From: Rhodospirillaceae bacterium CCH5-H10 | GTDB taxonomy: Bacteria; Pseudomonadota; Alphaproteobacteria; Reyranellales; Reyranellaceae | Reading direction: 5' to 3' | Assembly (NCBI GenBank): GCA_001557035.1 | Contig: LSKJ01000762.1 | Span: forward strand, 1 to 30,004 | Length of the DNA stretch: 30,004 nt | Shown: in pieces, positions 1 to 7,497 of the stretch | How positions within the stretch are numbered: the stretch's first letter is position 1 | How the letters are laid out: each line of letters starts with the position of its first letter | Position numbers and translations under genes: made by a program | Notes under the pieces: model-generated | What the model was told of the DNA's origin: nothing | The model's database searches: none | Seen by the model: only the letters and a program-made list of their open reading frames with translations

Positions 1-318
1 TTTCTGCCCGCCTATGCCGGCCGCATGGACCATGCCCATGGCGCGCGTTCCGATTGCCGCCTCTGCATCAAGAGGAAGCCGAGCTGGTACCTGAAGAAGA
101 TGTACTTCGACACGATCGTGTTCGAGGAGAGCCAGCTCGAATATCTCGTGAAGACCTACAGCAGCGACCACATCCTGATGGGCACCGACTATCCGTTCGA
201 CATGGGCATGTACGAGCCGATCGAGTTCGTATCGGGTGCGAAGCTCACTGGAGCCGACAAGCAGGCGATCCTCGGCGGCAATGCCGCGAAGCTCCTCAAG
301 CTGCGCAAAGCACGTTGA
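1..318 (+). CDS. Amidohydrolase (amidohydrolase_2 / ACMSD-like), C-terminal part
   Basis: The reading frame is open from base 1, so the gene starts outside the window; 105 C-terminal residues are visible. The segment YLKKMYFDTIVFEE, followed by a hydrophobic stretch, then ILMGTDYPFDMG and a final helix ending in GGNAAKLL, is the usual end of amidohydrolase_2 proteins of the aminocarboxymuconate-semialdehyde decarboxylase type. The Asp of GTDYP is the expected C-terminal metal or catalytic residue of these TIM-barrel enzymes. They are cytosolic hydrolases or decarboxylases of aromatic acids, and the substrate cannot be told from this end. The metal-binding N-terminal HxH motif is off the window. 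Confidence 0.8.
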   Translation, partial: FLPAYAGRMDHAHGARSDCRLCIKRKPSWYLKKMYFDTIVFEESQLEYLVKTYSSDHILMGTDYPFDMGMYEPIEFVSGAKLTGADKQAILGGNAAKLLKLRKAR

Positions 319-373
319 GCAATTGACCCGGCTTGCAACGCATGGGAGCATCCGGCGGGGAGACTCACGAACT

Positions 374-1012
374 ATGCCCGCCGGACCTTTCTACTTTCGC
401 TGGCCATTCAGCTGGCCGATTTATTCAAATGACAGGCCAACCGGCCCGGCAGAAGCAGCGGTGTCCCGCTGGGCCAGCGACGACGAAGTGTTGCAACGCT
501 ATCCGGAAGGGCTCGGTCGTGCCGTACTGGCCATAAAGAGGAGTGTCGGCCGCCAGAAATCCATCGTGTATCGCCGCTGGGTGCACGCACGCTGGTGGAT
601 GTTCGCAATTAGTGCCGCGATACTTATAGCAAGCACCGCTGCCACGATCTTCGGAGCAGTCGGCCTCAGCGAGACCAACTCAACAGGCGATCTTTCCTTC
701 CCGAAAATCATGCGGGTCGCCTTGCCCAGCCTGATTGGCTTGCTTGTCGCCCTGGAAACTCTATTCGATACGCGTGGCCGCTACGTACGTGAAGCGGAGG
801 CTCAGCTCAGCCTGACGCGTCTTCAATCCGACATCGAATATGCTCTCGTCTGGGACATGGAGCAAAAGGGCGACAAGATCGTCGACGATAGATATCGCGT
901 CACCTTCGAAACCGTAGATGCATGGCGTGAAAAACTGAACTCGATTCTCGATTCCGTTTCTAAAGAATACATCTCGGCAAACAGCAAGGCTGCGTCTCGC
1001 AAAGCCGGTTGA
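374..1012 (+). CDS. Two-TM membrane protein resembling SLATT/DUF4231 domains
   Basis: A 212-residue protein; I start it at the ATG at 374 because earlier in-frame starts lie inside the preceding amidohydrolase. Seen: a soluble N-terminus, a basic amphipathic segment (KRSVGRQKSIVYRRW, about 55-69), TM helix 1 at about 75-98, a short polar loop, TM helix 2 at about 111-131, then a charged helix (TRGRYVREAEAQLSLTRLQSDIEYAL) and a second C-terminal helix. This layout and the post-TM2 helix resemble SLATT or DUF4231 two-TM domains, which are predicted pore-forming effectors in nucleotide-signalled conflict systems. The assignment is inference from topology and pattern, not a proven homology. No cyclase or sensor gene is adjacent. 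Base composition looks less GC-rich than the neighbours, which hints at transfer. The stop is 3 bp from the convergent phosphodiesterase. Confidence 0.6.
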   Translation: MPAGPFYFRWPFSWPIYSNDRPTGPAEAAVSRWASDDEVLQRYPEGLGRAVLAIKRSVGRQKSIVYRRWVHARWWMFAISAAILIASTAATIFGAVGLSETNSTGDLSFPKIMRVALPSLIGLLVALETLFDTRGRYVREAEAQLSLTRLQSDIEYALVWDMEQKGDKIVDDRYRVTFETVDAWREKLNSILDSVSKEYISANSKAASRKAG

Positions 1013-1015
1013 TCT

Positions 1016-1813
1016 TCAGGCGAAGGGATAGGGTCCCGGGAACGTCCCGATCGGAACGACGTGCGTGATGAGCCCGGTCCCTTCCTGCCAGTGATGCAGC
1101 AGCATCGCGGGCGGCTCGATGTGTGACGCGGGTTTGGCATCGGGTCGAAGCTGCAGCGCGATGGCCGTCGTGGTGGACGGCGCCGTGCACAGGGTCGTGC
1201 CGCCGAAGCGCATCTGCATGACGCGATGGACGTGGCCGCACAGGATGCGCTCGACCTGCGGATGGCGCGCGACCACGGCCGCCAGCCGCTGGCCCTCGCG
1301 GCAGGAATAGGGATCCATGTAGGGGATACCGGTGTCGAACGGCGGCTGGTGCATCATGACGATGGTCGGCCGCGCCGGCTCTGCTGCGAGCACGCGGTCG
1401 AGCCAGGCTGCGCCCTCCTCGCTCACGACGCCGTGGTGCAGGCCGGGCAAGGTGACGTCGAGGGCGACGATGCGCACCGGTCCACGGTCGCCGTTCACGT
1501 AGTCGATGGGGCCGGTTCTCGGAAGCCAGCTTTGACCGGCAAAGGCCTGCCGGAAGGCTTCGCGTTCATCATGGTTGCCGGGAATCGCCAGCACCGGACT
1601 CTTCAGAACTGCCAACAGCCGCGCCAGCATCCCGTATTCTTCGACGTGACCATGATCCACGAGGTCGCCGGTCAGCAGCACGAGGTCGGGCCGCGGATCT
1701 AGCGTGTTCACATGGGCGATGGCGGCGGCGAACTGGGCATTCGAATCGACCACGCCCTGGTAGAGTTCGCCCTCGGGGCGGACGTGCGGATCGGAGAGAT
1801 GCGCGATCAGCAT
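1016..1813 (-). CDS. Metallophosphoesterase, GpdQ/CpdA-like phosphodiesterase
   Basis: A 265-residue class III cyclic-nucleotide or glycerophosphodiester phosphodiesterase. The metal ligands are all in place: D8 and H10 (LSDPH), D50 (LTGD), N80 (PGNHDE), H155 (MMHQPP) and H194/H196 (CGHVH). The first four fall at the same positions as in GpdQ, as I recall that enzyme, and its NHD and GHVH signatures are intact. The family hydrolyses phosphodiesters with a dinuclear metal centre in the cytosol; cAMP, glycerophosphodiesters or other substrates are possible. Its ATG begins on the base right after the TGA of the upstream DUF2161 gene (stop 1814-1816, start 1813), so the two are probably co-translated. 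Confidence 0.88.
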   Translation of the reverse strand: MLIAHLSDPHVRPEGELYQGVVDSNAQFAAAIAHVNTLDPRPDLVLLTGDLVDHGHVEEYGMLARLLAVLKSPVLAIPGNHDEREAFRQAFAGQSWLPRTGPIDYVNGDRGPVRIVALDVTLPGLHHGVVSEEGAAWLDRVLAAEPARPTIVMMHQPPFDTGIPYMDPYSCREGQRLAAVVARHPQVERILCGHVHRVMQMRFGGTTLCTAPSTTTAIALQLRPDAKPASHIEPPAMLLHHWQEGTGLITHVVPIGTFPGPYPFA

Positions 1814-2464
1814 TCAGACCGGCTTGCGGTCGAACCGCTCGAGACCCTCTCGCCCCTTCGGCGTGATGGCATAGACACCGCGCTCCACCCTCTCGAACCA
1901 GCCATAGACATCCTGTTGCAGGATCTGGGCCGCTTTGGGTGCGTCACAGGCGGCGCGCAACGCCGCCACCTTCATCGGCCCCTGCACCGCCAACAGCTCG
2001 GCGCAGCGCAGCGCTTCCTGGCGATAGGCCGTCATCAGCGGCGCCCGCATCGCCTGCCCGCCGAGATTGGGATCGCCGACCCGGCGCGCATGCTCGCCAA
2101 GCAGGCGGCCTGCCTTGCGTTTGTTCTGGCGCGGAACGTAAGGCGCGGGATCGAGCACCACGTCGGCCCTGTCCTTGGCGACCACGATGAAGCCCAGGCC
2201 CAGCCGGCGGCAGAGTTTCTTCACGTTCTTCATCTGCTTGGGCCACTGGCCCACCGCGAGATAGACGAGATCGGTGAGCGCCAGCCGGTCGACGCCCTGC
2301 AGCACCAGTCCGAGGCCGAAGGTCCGCTTAAGCTCGACGACGACGGGCGGCTCCTTGCCGCGCACCGCCACCACGTCGCAGCCGCGCACCTCGCCCTTGA
2401 CGACATATCCCTGTCCTTCGAGCAGCGCCTTCACCGGCGCATAGAGGTCGCTTTCCAACGTCAT
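1814..2464 (-). CDS. DUF2161 protein, PD-(D/E)XK phosphodiesterase fold
   Basis: A 216-residue protein. Chosen start: ATG at 2464 giving MTLESDLYAPVK; an ATG at 2482 is an alternative. The N-terminal half shows a restriction-endonuclease-like core: E4, D30 (RGCDVVAV) and E44-x-K46 (VVVELK), the D..ExK pattern of PD-(D/E)XK nucleases. The C-terminal half is rich in basic helices and ends in a winged-helix-like segment (VYAITPKGREGLERF). DUF2161 members have no settled role that I know of; a DNA- or RNA-processing function is inferred from the fold. It is divergent from the amidase across about 48 bp and directly precedes the GpdQ-like gene. Confidence 0.8.
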   Translation of the reverse strand: MTLESDLYAPVKALLEGQGYVVKGEVRGCDVVAVRGKEPPVVVELKRTFGLGLVLQGVDRLALTDLVYLAVGQWPKQMKNVKKLCRRLGLGFIVVAKDRADVVLDPAPYVPRQNKRKAGRLLGEHARRVGDPNLGGQAMRAPLMTAYRQEALRCAELLAVQGPMKVAALRAACDAPKAAQILQQDVYGWFERVERGVYAITPKGREGLERFDRKPV

Positions 2465-2512
2465 GGCGGCGCACGCTATCATGCTAAGAAGTGGGCAAAT
2501 GAGGGAAAACAG

Positions 2513-3883
2513 ATGACCGAGTTGCTGGATCAGGGTGCGGGCGCCATCGCGCGGGCCGTACGGACGGGCAAGGCGAAGGCCCGCGACGTGGCCGAGATGG
2601 CGATCGCGCGCGTTGAGGCGCGGAACGGCCAGCTCACCGCCATCGTCGACTTCGATCCCTCCGAGGCCCGTGCCTCTGCCGACGCCGTCGACGCCAGGCG
2701 CAAGCAGGGCTTCGACGGTGCGATCCTGGGCGTTCCCTACACGGTGAAGGACACGACCTGGGTGCAGGGCCGCACCGTCACCAACGGCTCGCTGCTCTAC
2801 AAGGACTTCAAGCCGCCACGCGACGCCGTTGCCGTCGAGCGGCTCAAGGCGGCCGGCGGCATCTTCCTCGGCATGACGAACACGCCGGAAATGGCCGCCA
2901 AGGGCCACACCGAAAACAAGGTCTATGGACCGTCGCGCCATCCGATGAACCCCGCACTGACGCCGGGCGGTTCATCCGGTGGCGCGGCCGCCGCCCTGGC
3001 CGCCGGCTTCAGCCCGATCGCGCTCGGCACCGACGGTGGCGGCTCGGGCCGGCGCCCGGCCTCGCATTGCGGCGTCGTCGGCCTGAAGACCTCGGCCGGC
3101 GCCATCCCCTCGCCCTTCGGCTTCGGCGGCGCCTACGGTCCGCTCTACGGCGTGACGGCGCCGATGGGCCGCACGGTTGCCGATGCGAAGGTGGCCTTCG
3201 AGGTGATGGCCGGCCCCGACCGCCGCGATCCTCATTCGGTGGCGCTGCTCGACATGCCCCCGCCCAGCAACCCGCGCATTGCCGCGAGCCCGCGGCTCGG
3301 CCTCGGCGTGGCCGTCGATCCCGATGTGATGGCGGCCTTCGAGGCGGCCGTCGCAAAGCTGCGTGCGGCCGGCTGGCGAATCGAGGAAGCCGACGTCACC
3401 TGGCCAGACGAGACGACCGAAACGGCCTTCTCCGCGGTGAACAGTTCGGCCTCGGCCCTGCTCTATGGCGGGCATCAGGCCAGCGACAAGGACCTGTTCG
3501 GCGACAATGTCTCGGGCCTGATCGAGCGCGGCCGGTCCGTCCCGGGCACCGATGTCATCGCTTCCTTCCGCTTCGCCGATGCCTGCGCGCGTGCGGTGGC
3601 GCAGTTCTTCACCGAGTACGACTATCTGCTGACGCCGACGACGGCCTGCGTGTCGTGGCCGGTCGAGCAGGTCTATCCCAGGATCATCGAGAACAAGGAA
3701 GTCGGCCCGCGCGGGCACGCCGCCTTCACGCCGCTGTTCAACTTGGCGCTGGTACCCGGCATTTCCATCCCCTGCGGCACCGGCCGCGACGGCCTGCCGG
3801 TGGGTCTGCAGATCGTGGCCCCTCGCCTGCACGACCGGCCGCTGCTCGCCATGGCGCAGCGCGCGGAGACGGCGCTCGCCTGA
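2513..3883 (+). CDS. Amidase (amidase signature family)
   Basis: A 456-residue amidase-signature enzyme, which hydrolyses carboxamides with a Ser-cisSer-Lys triad in the cytosol. The start is the ATG at 2513, after the purine-rich GAGGGA at 2501-2506; the frame stays open far upstream but that part overlaps the opposite-strand genes. Triad: K79 (PYTVKD), S154 in PGGSSGG and nucleophile S178 in GTDGGGSG. The 24-residue spacing of the two serines matches the family. The nucleophile motif reads GGGSGRRPAS where most members have TGGSIRIPA, so the oxyanion-hole region is slightly unusual. The substrate is not predictable; aryl-acylamidase or indoleacetamide-hydrolase annotations would be overcalls. 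It is followed after 29 bp by the dioxygenase-like gene on the same strand. Confidence 0.9.
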   Translation: MTELLDQGAGAIARAVRTGKAKARDVAEMAIARVEARNGQLTAIVDFDPSEARASADAVDARRKQGFDGAILGVPYTVKDTTWVQGRTVTNGSLLYKDFKPPRDAVAVERLKAAGGIFLGMTNTPEMAAKGHTENKVYGPSRHPMNPALTPGGSSGGAAAALAAGFSPIALGTDGGGSGRRPASHCGVVGLKTSAGAIPSPFGFGGAYGPLYGVTAPMGRTVADAKVAFEVMAGPDRRDPHSVALLDMPPPSNPRIAASPRLGLGVAVDPDVMAAFEAAVAKLRAAGWRIEEADVTWPDETTETAFSAVNSSASALLYGGHQASDKDLFGDNVSGLIERGRSVPGTDVIASFRFADACARAVAQFFTEYDYLLTPTTACVSWPVEQVYPRIIENKEVGPRGHAAFTPLFNLALVPGISIPCGTGRDGLPVGLQIVAPRLHDRPLLAMAQRAETALA

Positions 3884-3912
3884 GGGCTGGCGTACGGGCC
3901 ATAGTGACCGGT

Positions 3913-4803
3913 ATGGCAGGCTTCGGCTCACAGTTCGAGCGCGTCAGGCGTTTGGCCGGCAAAGTGGTGCGCGAGCCCCATTATGCGCTGGGCCGCTTCG
4001 CGACCGTGCGCGACATCTATTCTGGCCTCAACCGCCTGAAGGACGTCGTCGTTCGGACGACGCCGCTGCACATCGGCGACCTCTACAAGCCCGCCGGTAC
4101 GACGGTCGACGTGGTGCGCTGCGATCACGTGCTGGCGTCTCGGCCGGCCGCCGAGCAGGTCGAGGAGATGCGGCGGCAATCCTACTCGCTCGGGCCGCAG
4201 CTCGACGTCTCGGCCGTCGCCACGCTGCAGGAGCAGGCGCGCAGCCTGCCCCTCCACGTCGACGACAAGCCGGTCGGCACCTACACCGCGCTCTCCGAAG
4301 CACGGGGCAAGTTCGCGATCGTCACCGTCCAGGACTCTTCGAGACTGCCGTTGGTCCGCGCGATCGCGAGCGACGCCTACCTCTACGAAGCCGCGTCGCT
4401 GTTCCTGGGCTATCGGCCGCGACAGGTGTCGAGCTGGCTGTTCTGGAGCCTCGCCAATCGGCTGTCCGACGAGCAACGGCGGCAGGCCTCGCAGACCATC
4501 GACTATCACTACGATGTCGACGGCTTCAATTTCATGTACGCGAACTTCTACCTGCTCGATACGACCGCGAGGACCGGCGCGCATGCGTTGATCGCTGCCA
4601 GCAGCCGGCACAAGCGGCTTGGCCATCTACTTGGCAGCGCGCGGCTCGGCGATGCCGAAGCGCTGCAAACCTATGGACGCAATTCGGAGCGTACCCTCGC
4701 GGGTCCGGCAGGCTTCGGCTTTCTCGAGGACGCCTCCTGCTATCACAAGGCGCTGCCCCCTGAGGACGGCGACCGGCTGATGCTGCAGTTGCGCTACCAA
4801 TGA
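3913..4803 (+). CDS. PhyH-like Fe(II)/2-oxoglutarate dioxygenase
   Basis: A 296-residue protein that I place in the phytanoyl-CoA dioxygenase superfamily. The iron facial triad is visible: H199-Y-D201 (DYHYDVDGF) and H278 (SCYHKALPP), with R294 (LQLRYQ) as the likely 2-oxoglutarate anchor. The segment after HxD (FMYANFYLLDTTARTGAHALIAASSRH) follows the PhyH jelly-roll pattern. Its first 100 residues are not recognised. The ATG at 3913 is preferred; an in-frame GTG at 3904 is possible. The stop codon overlaps the start of the aldo/keto reductase in ATGA (4800-4803), so the two are translationally coupled and may modify the same metabolite. Substrate unknown. Confidence 0.68.
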   Translation: MAGFGSQFERVRRLAGKVVREPHYALGRFATVRDIYSGLNRLKDVVVRTTPLHIGDLYKPAGTTVDVVRCDHVLASRPAAEQVEEMRRQSYSLGPQLDVSAVATLQEQARSLPLHVDDKPVGTYTALSEARGKFAIVTVQDSSRLPLVRAIASDAYLYEAASLFLGYRPRQVSSWLFWSLANRLSDEQRRQASQTIDYHYDVDGFNFMYANFYLLDTTARTGAHALIAASSRHKRLGHLLGSARLGDAEALQTYGRNSERTLAGPAGFGFLEDASCYHKALPPEDGDRLMLQLRYQ

Positions 4804-5633
4804 CCATCCCCGAGCTCGGCTTCGGCACCGCCACCATCATGGGACGGGTCTCCCGAAGCGCCGGCACCGCCGCGCTCGAACGCGCGCTCGCCGCGGGTGT
4901 CCGCCATTTCGACACCGCGCGATCCTATGGCTGGGGCGAGGCTGAGCGCGTCGTCGGCAATGCTCTCCGCAAGCATCGCCGCGAAGACCTTCGCATCGTC
5001 ACCAAGTGCGGCATCCTGCCGGTGCGCAATACGCCCCTGCTCGGTCTCGCGAAGTCCGTCGCGCGATCCCTGCTCGCCTTCGCACCGGGGCTCAAGGCGC
5101 AGGTGCGTCGTGTCGCCAGTTCCGAAAGCTTCCAGCCGGTCCATACCTACGAGATCGAGAGTCTGGCCGGCAGCCTGAAGACGAGCCTCGACGAACTCGG
5201 CGTGTCCTACATCGACGATCTGCTGTTGCATAATTTCTCGGCCGAGCGGCCGGGTCTGGAGGAGGTCGGCGCGTGGTTCAGGGACCTTCAGCGCTCCGGA
5301 ACCATCCGCCGCTTCGGGTTCTCGGTGGAGGGGGATCTGCTCCAGGGCCTGGAGCACCTCGCACGCAAGGACCTGCTGGCCGACGCGGTCGTGCAGGTGC
5401 CCGTCAGCGATACTCTGCTGGCCCTGCCGCGGGAGTGGCGCGGCGTCCGCTTCATCGCCCATTCGCCTTTCGGCTTCATGCGCCGGCAGAACGATCTGGG
5501 TGGGCCGCTGACCAGTCTCAAGGCCCTTATACCCGCACTCGGAGAGGCATGCCGCTGCGATGCGCTCGTTTGCTCCATGTTCGGAGCCGACCATCTCACC
5601 GACAACGTTACCGCCTGGAAATCATGCAGCTGA
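4800..5633 (+). CDS. Aldo/keto reductase family oxidoreductase
   Basis: A 277-residue NAD(P)H-dependent oxidoreductase. All four catalytic residues of the AKR barrel are present: D38 (HFDTA), Y43 (RSYG), K69 (IVTK) and H144 (LLLHNF). The N-terminal PELGFGTA is typical. A long insert at residues 75-112 separates K69 from the next barrel element, as in the Tas/L-galactose-dehydrogenase-like subgroup. The end is shorter than usual: the normal cofactor-binding segment is present only as LVCSMFGADHLTDNV. The ATG overlaps the preceding dioxygenase stop and the last 10 bases overlap the following small gene, so this is the middle gene of a coupled trio. Substrate unknown. Confidence 0.86.
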   Translation: MTIPELGFGTATIMGRVSRSAGTAALERALAAGVRHFDTARSYGWGEAERVVGNALRKHRREDLRIVTKCGILPVRNTPLLGLAKSVARSLLAFAPGLKAQVRRVASSESFQPVHTYEIESLAGSLKTSLDELGVSYIDDLLLHNFSAERPGLEEVGAWFRDLQRSGTIRRFGFSVEGDLLQGLEHLARKDLLADAVVQVPVSDTLLALPREWRGVRFIAHSPFGFMRRQNDLGGPLTSLKALIPALGEACRCDALVCSMFGADHLTDNVTAWKSCS

Positions 5634-5884
5634 CGGAAATCCTCATCGTCGTCGTCACGGCGCTGGTCGTCGCCATCGCGGTGAAGATCTTTCGCGCGCG
5701 GCGCGACGCCCGCAATCGCGGGCCCGCCCATATCCACGAAGCCCTGATGAAGCGCGCGGAACTTCACACCGAGCGCAGCCCGTTCCTCAGGAAGGTCGTC
5801 CTCGAATTCAAGGCCAACGGACACGTCTCCAACCGCCAGGCCGAGGCGGTCGAGAAGGCCCTGAAGCGCTTCGAGAGCAAGTAG
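5624..5884 (+). CDS. Small single-pass membrane protein, unknown function
   Basis: An 86-residue protein not recognised as a named family. Residues 4-24 (TEILIVVVTALVVAIAVKIF) form one TM helix, followed by a basic stretch (RARRDARNR), which predicts N-out/C-in topology. The remainder is a charged helical cytosolic tail ending in VSNRQAEAVEKALKRFESK. The ATG at 5624 overlaps the last 10 bases of the aldo/keto reductase, so expression by translational coupling is likely. No clear catalytic or metal-binding pattern. Confidence 0.7.
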   Translation: MQLTEILIVVVTALVVAIAVKIFRARRDARNRGPAHIHEALMKRAELHTERSPFLRKVVLEFKANGHVSNRQAEAVEKALKRFESK

Positions 5885-5960
5885 CAGGACATCCTTGTTG
5901 AATGCCGCCGACGGCTAACCGATAGTCGCGACGCATTGGGGGGAGCCTGGAACGAATCGC

Positions 5961-7016
5961 ATGACGCAACCGGCGAAGACGACGACAGCCAACCTGCCGC
6001 TGTGGAAGAAAGTTCTCTTCAGCCTCATCCTCATGATCGGCTTTCCCCTCGCCGCCATCCTGGCGATCGAGGGCGCAGGCTACGCCATCATGCACTTCAA
6101 ATACGGCGTGCCCGGCAAGACCTATGGCCTCTGGAGCTACGACGCCGAGTTGGGCGCCATCCATTCGACCAACGCCTACAACTCCAACTCCGAGACCAAC
6201 AACTACGGCTTCCGCAACAAGGAGGACGTCTTAGAACCCAAGCCGCCGAATTCGATCCGCGTCATTGCCTACGGCGGCTCGACCACCTACTGCTTCAATC
6301 TGGAAACCGACCAGGCCTGGCCGATCCGCCTGCAGGAGGAGCTGCGCAAGTATGCCGGGCCGAAGTCCCAGGTTCTCAACGCGGGCGCCATCGTGTGGTC
6401 GATCGGTCAGGAGCTGGCCCGCGCCAAGCGCGACCTGCCCCGGCTCAAACCGGACGTCGTGATCATCTACTCGGGTCTCAACGAAGAGGCCAATGCCGGG
6501 CACCTCGCCAGAGAAGGAATCGACCTCAAGCAAGCCGTCGATGCCGGCAAGCACGGCCTGTTCGCAACGAACCTCGATCAATCGCGCTGGCTGAAGCGCA
6601 ACTCGATGATTGTCCGCTATCTCGAGTACCTGAACCTGTTTGCACCGCCCCCCAACCCCGCGCCGGTGCCGGAGTATCCGATCGTTCCGGAGATACGCGA
6701 GAACTTCGACCGGACCCTGCGCGAGTTCATCGAGGTGATCCGGAAGAACAATGCCAAGCCGCTGTACGTGATCATGGGCGGCATCCACGAGATCGGGCAG
6801 AACCGGCTGCTTCTGCGCTATTCGCGCGAAGGCGCCGCGGTCGCGCGCGAGATGGGGGTGCCCGTCCTCGACTCGATGGACCTGGTCAACAGCTACAAGG
6901 GCAACAAGGCGGACCTGTTCTCGCCCACCGGCGCCCACTGGTCGGCGCTCGGCGCCGAACTGTTCGCCAAGTTCATCGACGAGCAGGCGCTGAAGCAGAT
7001 GGTCAAGCCGAACTGA
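5961..7016 (+). CDS. SGNH/GDSL-type hydrolase, membrane-anchored
   Basis: A 351-residue protein with an N-terminal TM segment (about 16-40), so the enzyme domain probably faces the periplasm. SGNH blocks: S107 in VIAYGGSTTY (nucleophile), G142 in LNAGAIVW, N174 in YSGLNEE and H326 in SPTGAHWSALG. The acid residue normally found two or three positions before the histidine (DxxH or DTHW) is absent; here it is Thr323. A catalytic dyad or an acid from another position would be needed for activity. Family members are esterases, lipases or acyl-transfer enzymes acting on polysaccharide or lipid esters. It stands alone on its strand and ends 1 bp from the convergent VOC gene. Confidence 0.82.
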   Translation: MTQPAKTTTANLPLWKKVLFSLILMIGFPLAAILAIEGAGYAIMHFKYGVPGKTYGLWSYDAELGAIHSTNAYNSNSETNNYGFRNKEDVLEPKPPNSIRVIAYGGSTTYCFNLETDQAWPIRLQEELRKYAGPKSQVLNAGAIVWSIGQELARAKRDLPRLKPDVVIIYSGLNEEANAGHLAREGIDLKQAVDAGKHGLFATNLDQSRWLKRNSMIVRYLEYLNLFAPPPNPAPVPEYPIVPEIRENFDRTLREFIEVIRKNNAKPLYVIMGGIHEIGQNRLLLRYSREGAAVAREMGVPVLDSMDLVNSYKGNKADLFSPTGAHWSALGAELFAKFIDEQALKQMVKPN

Positions 7017-7017
7017 C

Positions 7018-7413
7018 CTACCAAGTGATGTGCACGCTCTCCGACGAACGCTCGTGCGGGCCGTGATACACGGCCTCGACATTGTTGCCGTCGGGATCAA
7101 GTGCAAAGGCTGCGTAGTAGCCGGGGTGGTATTTCCGTTCGCCCGGCGCCCCGTTGTCGCGACCGCCGGCCGCCAGGACCGCTGCATGAAAGCGGTCGAC
7201 CATCGCGCGATCCCTGGCCTGGAAGGCGAAATGGACGTGCGCGGCGGCCGGGCCGACATCGACCCATAGCTCATCGGCGGAGAAATGGCCTTCCCCCTCG
7301 ACCAGCGGGATTTCGAGGGCTGCCAGAGCCGCCTTGTAGAAACGCTTCGACGCCTCGAGGTCCTTCACCTTGAGGTGGAGATGATCGATCAGACGTCCGC
7401 GATGGGTTTCCAT
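7018..7413 (-). CDS. VOC family (glyoxalase/bleomycin resistance-like) protein
   Basis: A 131-residue single-domain vicinal-oxygen-chelate protein. It starts HLHLKVKDLEASKRFY, the classic beta-alpha opening with the first metal-ligand histidine. The C-terminal AFALDPDGNNVEAVYHGP carries the family DPDGN-E signature with the metal-ligand glutamate. A mid-domain HVHFAF supplies a further histidine. Such proteins act as dimers on small molecules, as lyases, dioxygenases or drug-binding proteins; the exact role cannot be told. Start ATG at 7413. It is divergent from the YcaQ-like gene across 84 bp, which must hold both promoters. Confidence 0.86.
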   Translation of the reverse strand: METHRGRLIDHLHLKVKDLEASKRFYKAALAALEIPLVEGEGHFSADELWVDVGPAAAHVHFAFQARDRAMVDRFHAAVLAAGGRDNGAPGERKYHPGYYAAFALDPDGNNVEAVYHGPHERSSESVHITW

Positions 7414-7497
7414 GACGATATCGAACGCCTGCCGTCCTGAGCGGTTGCGCCTGCGGTCGGCATCGGCAAGTCTGCGCACCGGCAAAACGGGGCATCG

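Noticed and set aside
1712..2512. An 800-base N-terminal extension of the amidase frame
   Set aside because: It covers the oppositely oriented DUF2161 gene; the amidase homology and ribosome site support a start at 2513.
5758..5784. GGAAC...CGTT on the plus strand
   Set aside because: The spacer is 18 bases and the site is inside the small membrane protein gene.
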